The notes below the pieces were generated by a model, which saw only the letters and a program-made list of their open reading frames with translations, was not told where the DNA came from and ran no database searches. A program made the translations under genes and the position numbers. Below are positions 63,401 to 64,000 of a stretch of 64,000 bases of DNA, piece by piece. Source of the stretch: Tanytarsus gracilentus (lineage: Eukaryota; Arthropoda; Insecta; Diptera; Chironomidae). Every line of letters starts with the position of its first letter. Within the stretch, counting starts at the first letter, position 1. The stretch is taken from NCBI GenBank assembly GCA_038502055.1, contig JAXRKN010000045.1, positions 8,173,501-8,237,500 on the forward strand, read 5' to 3'.

Positions 63401-64000
63401 AATCTCAAGAGATTTTCACAGTATGGAATGACAAATTGTTAGCTTTCACAAAAAATATACTTATATTCAGACACAACTATTAACTCCACACATACTTACA
63501 TTAAGCACAATATAATAAACGCCTGCTGCACTGAAATAAATATCTAGAACCCACTTGATATGAAACTTATTATGGCGGCAAAAGAAATTATATCCATAAA
63601 AATTAAAAATTTATTATATTGCATGCAATATTTCACAATAATGATGAGCACATCTTGTCTTAAAGTCCCTCGCACAATTTCACAACCCTCCTCTTTTTAT
63701 AACTTAAATATCCAGAAAAAAATATTAACGAAAATAATCAAAAGCTATAATCGAGAATGTTTATTGTATCAAGACTCGTAATGCGACATATAAATCCTTG
63801 TTAATCATAACTAATGCTGTCGACATTTTGATTTTTCTCTCTTCTCGCTCATTTTGCGGAAATGATTAATAGCGGAAACAATTTTGGGCCGGCATAGCAC
63901 ATTGGAAGTAAGATCGTTGCATTTGGGCGGACTTTTTCATGCGGAAGAAGAAATTCAAATGACTTCGACGATGGCAAACTTTGTGGGTCATCTACAAGGA
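48486..64000 (+). CDS. Nrx-1: Neurexin-1, 5' part (runs off the window)
   Basis: Presynaptic adhesion receptor that binds neuroligins. Coding exons are 48486-49088, 52306-52584, 52903-52956, 54146-54281, 54672-54821, 54906-55093, 55161-55580, 55661-56422, 56485-56596 and 63873 to past the end; exon phases agree throughout. The order is a signal/anchor (about residues 96-113), LNS1 (exons 1-2), an 18-residue linker exon, EGF1 (CERHDPCQHGGICIS), LNS2 (exons 5-7), LNS3 (exons 7-8), EGF2 (CTPNPCHNGGSCSEGWNRP) and LNS4 (exons 8-10, ending EEEIQMTSTMANFVGHLQG). LNS5, LNS6 and the transmembrane and PDZ-binding tail lie beyond 64000. The start at 48486 has a strong context (AAAATGG); an in-frame ATG at 48465 has a weak one. 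The gene is intact as far as seen, though its last intron here holds a retrotransposon. Exons 2 and 3 are flanked by phase-0 introns. Confidence 0.95.
49089..52305 (+). other. Neurexin intron 1
   Basis: A 3.2 kb intron splits the LNS1 domain between VQ and VLRSDE. It is AT-rich and has no further exon that I can support. The donor is GTGAGT and the acceptor is a T-rich tract ending TTCAG. Confidence 0.8.
52719..52807. repeat. 23 bp tandem repeat in neurexin intron 2
   Basis: Copies at 52719-52741 and 52742-52764 are identical (AAAATCTTAAAAGCTTCAA then TTTT). A third copy at 52765-52787 has a few changes, and a partial fourth follows. Diverged AAAGCTTCAA words continue to about 52860. It lies between neurexin exons 2 and 3. 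Confidence 0.8.
52957..54145 (+). other. Neurexin intron 3
   Basis: A 1.2 kb intron between the 54 bp linker exon and the EGF1 exon. Contains TATA-rich stretches near 53445-53490 and no supported exon. Confidence 0.75.
57299..57549 (+). repeat. 5' LTR of the BEL/Pao element
   Basis: Identical in length and, by eye, in sequence to the 3' LTR. Contains an AAATAAATC poly(A)-like word near its end. The open frame across it is not a gene. Confidence 0.9.
57591..57790 (+). repeat. Duplicated block in the element's leader
   Basis: TTTTTCCCAGCGAAAAAGA at about 57593 and TTTTTTCCCAGCGAAAAAAA at about 57725 start two related blocks. Each is followed by AAGTC, a C/G-rich word with CGG or CGGG, TAAGGAA and a CTTC/TTCC end. 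They are about 135 bp apart. This is a diverged direct repeat in the untranslated leader after the 5' LTR. Confidence 0.5.
58048..59118 (+). pseudogene. Fused pol remnant (RT end, integrase zinc domain)
   Basis: One open frame of 356 codons inside the BEL/Pao element. Residues about 60-110 resemble the end of BEL reverse transcriptase (TTKVLEILWKPSTDTLIF, then a GYVPYRKEVLSSV block). The frame then jumps directly to WFHGPAFLYQP, a block that in BEL elements follows RNase H, and on to the integrase H2C2 zinc domain (HEHESHGH ... CRRRCLHC) and the first part of the integrase core (PFFYTVCDCFVPIE). The core is cut off after its first Asp, so integrase activity is not possible. The clean open frame despite large deletions means that either the deletions are recent or the frame is kept. 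It is a broken gene, described only. Confidence 0.8.
59190..59440 (+). repeat. 3' LTR of the BEL/Pao element
   Basis: Direct repeat of the 5' LTR, 251 bp. It is preceded by the purine-rich tract and followed by the CACGTA target-site copy. Confidence 0.9.
59574..59692. repeat. Short inverted repeat (foldback) in neurexin intron
   Basis: The left arm TTTTTTCCACGTATGGACAT (about 59577-59596) is complementary to the right arm ATGTCCATGCGTGGAAAAAA (about 59672-59691) with one mismatch pair. The arms are about 75 bp apart with an A/T-rich loop. This is the size of a small MITE or hairpin element. A target-site duplication is not evident. Confidence 0.6.

Larger units (their letters stand above)
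56597..63872 (+). other. Neurexin intron 9 with retrotransposon insertion
   Basis: A 7.3 kb phase-1 intron splits the LNS4 domain. The exon before ends in GTG CGT G; the next begins CG GAA at 63873, restoring the conserved VRAETILGRHST block. About 2.1 kb of it is the BEL/Pao element at 57299-59440. The rest (59447-63872) is AT-rich with one inverted repeat and no supported exon. Confidence 0.85.

Noticed and set aside
1..64000. CRISPR arrays, tRNA or rRNA genes
   Set aside because: No regularly spaced identical repeats with unique spacers and no cloverleaf or rRNA-like block were seen by reading; a covariance-model scan was not possible.

Overview
The window looks like nuclear DNA of an insect, most likely a nematoceran fly (midge or mosquito type). 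This rests on the very AT-rich composition, short GT..AG introns of about 45-110 bp inside compact genes next to multi-kb introns and intergenic spans, and animal gene content (neurexin, nardilysin, INTS15, RRP7). No bacterial features, rRNA, tRNA or CRISPR array were seen. The species was not identified. All gene models were built by hand from open frames, splice signals and matching intron phases; none has transcript support here.

Layout. 1-19002 holds no gene I can support, apart from a weak degenerate repeat near 5.3 kb and an unusual set of interlocking inverted repeats at 18347-18877. 19003-30723 is a compact cluster of five genes. On the minus strand lie a membrane dipeptidase-like protein that has lost its metal-binding residues and an AMP-binding acyl-CoA synthetase/luciferase-like enzyme. 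RRP7 (plus) follows head to head, then INTS15 (minus), which meets RRP7 tail to tail with a 10 bp gap, then nardilysin (plus), which starts 201 bp from INTS15. 30878-34176 is a C2HC zinc-finger protein of the ZC2HC1 family (minus), convergent with nardilysin. 40219-43521 is a seven-exon minus-strand gene for a PH-domain protein whose C-terminal half I do not recognise; its 5' end was not found. 48486 to the window end is the 5' part of Neurexin-1 (plus): eleven coding exons covering LNS1, EGF1, LNS2, LNS3, EGF2 and part of LNS4, with the gene running off the window.

The last neurexin intron in the window (56597-63872) carries a 2142 bp internally deleted BEL/Pao LTR retrotransposon in the sense orientation. 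It has two LTRs that look identical and a target-site duplication, so it is probably young.

The genes do not form one pathway. RRP7 (ribosome biogenesis) and INTS15 (Integrator RNA processing) are housekeeping nuclear factors that share very tight spacing with nardilysin. Neurexin is a synaptic adhesion receptor. The most interesting items are the three-way inverted-repeat structure at 18.3-18.9 kb, the apparent dipeptidase pseudoenzyme, the unassigned PH protein and the young deleted BEL element.
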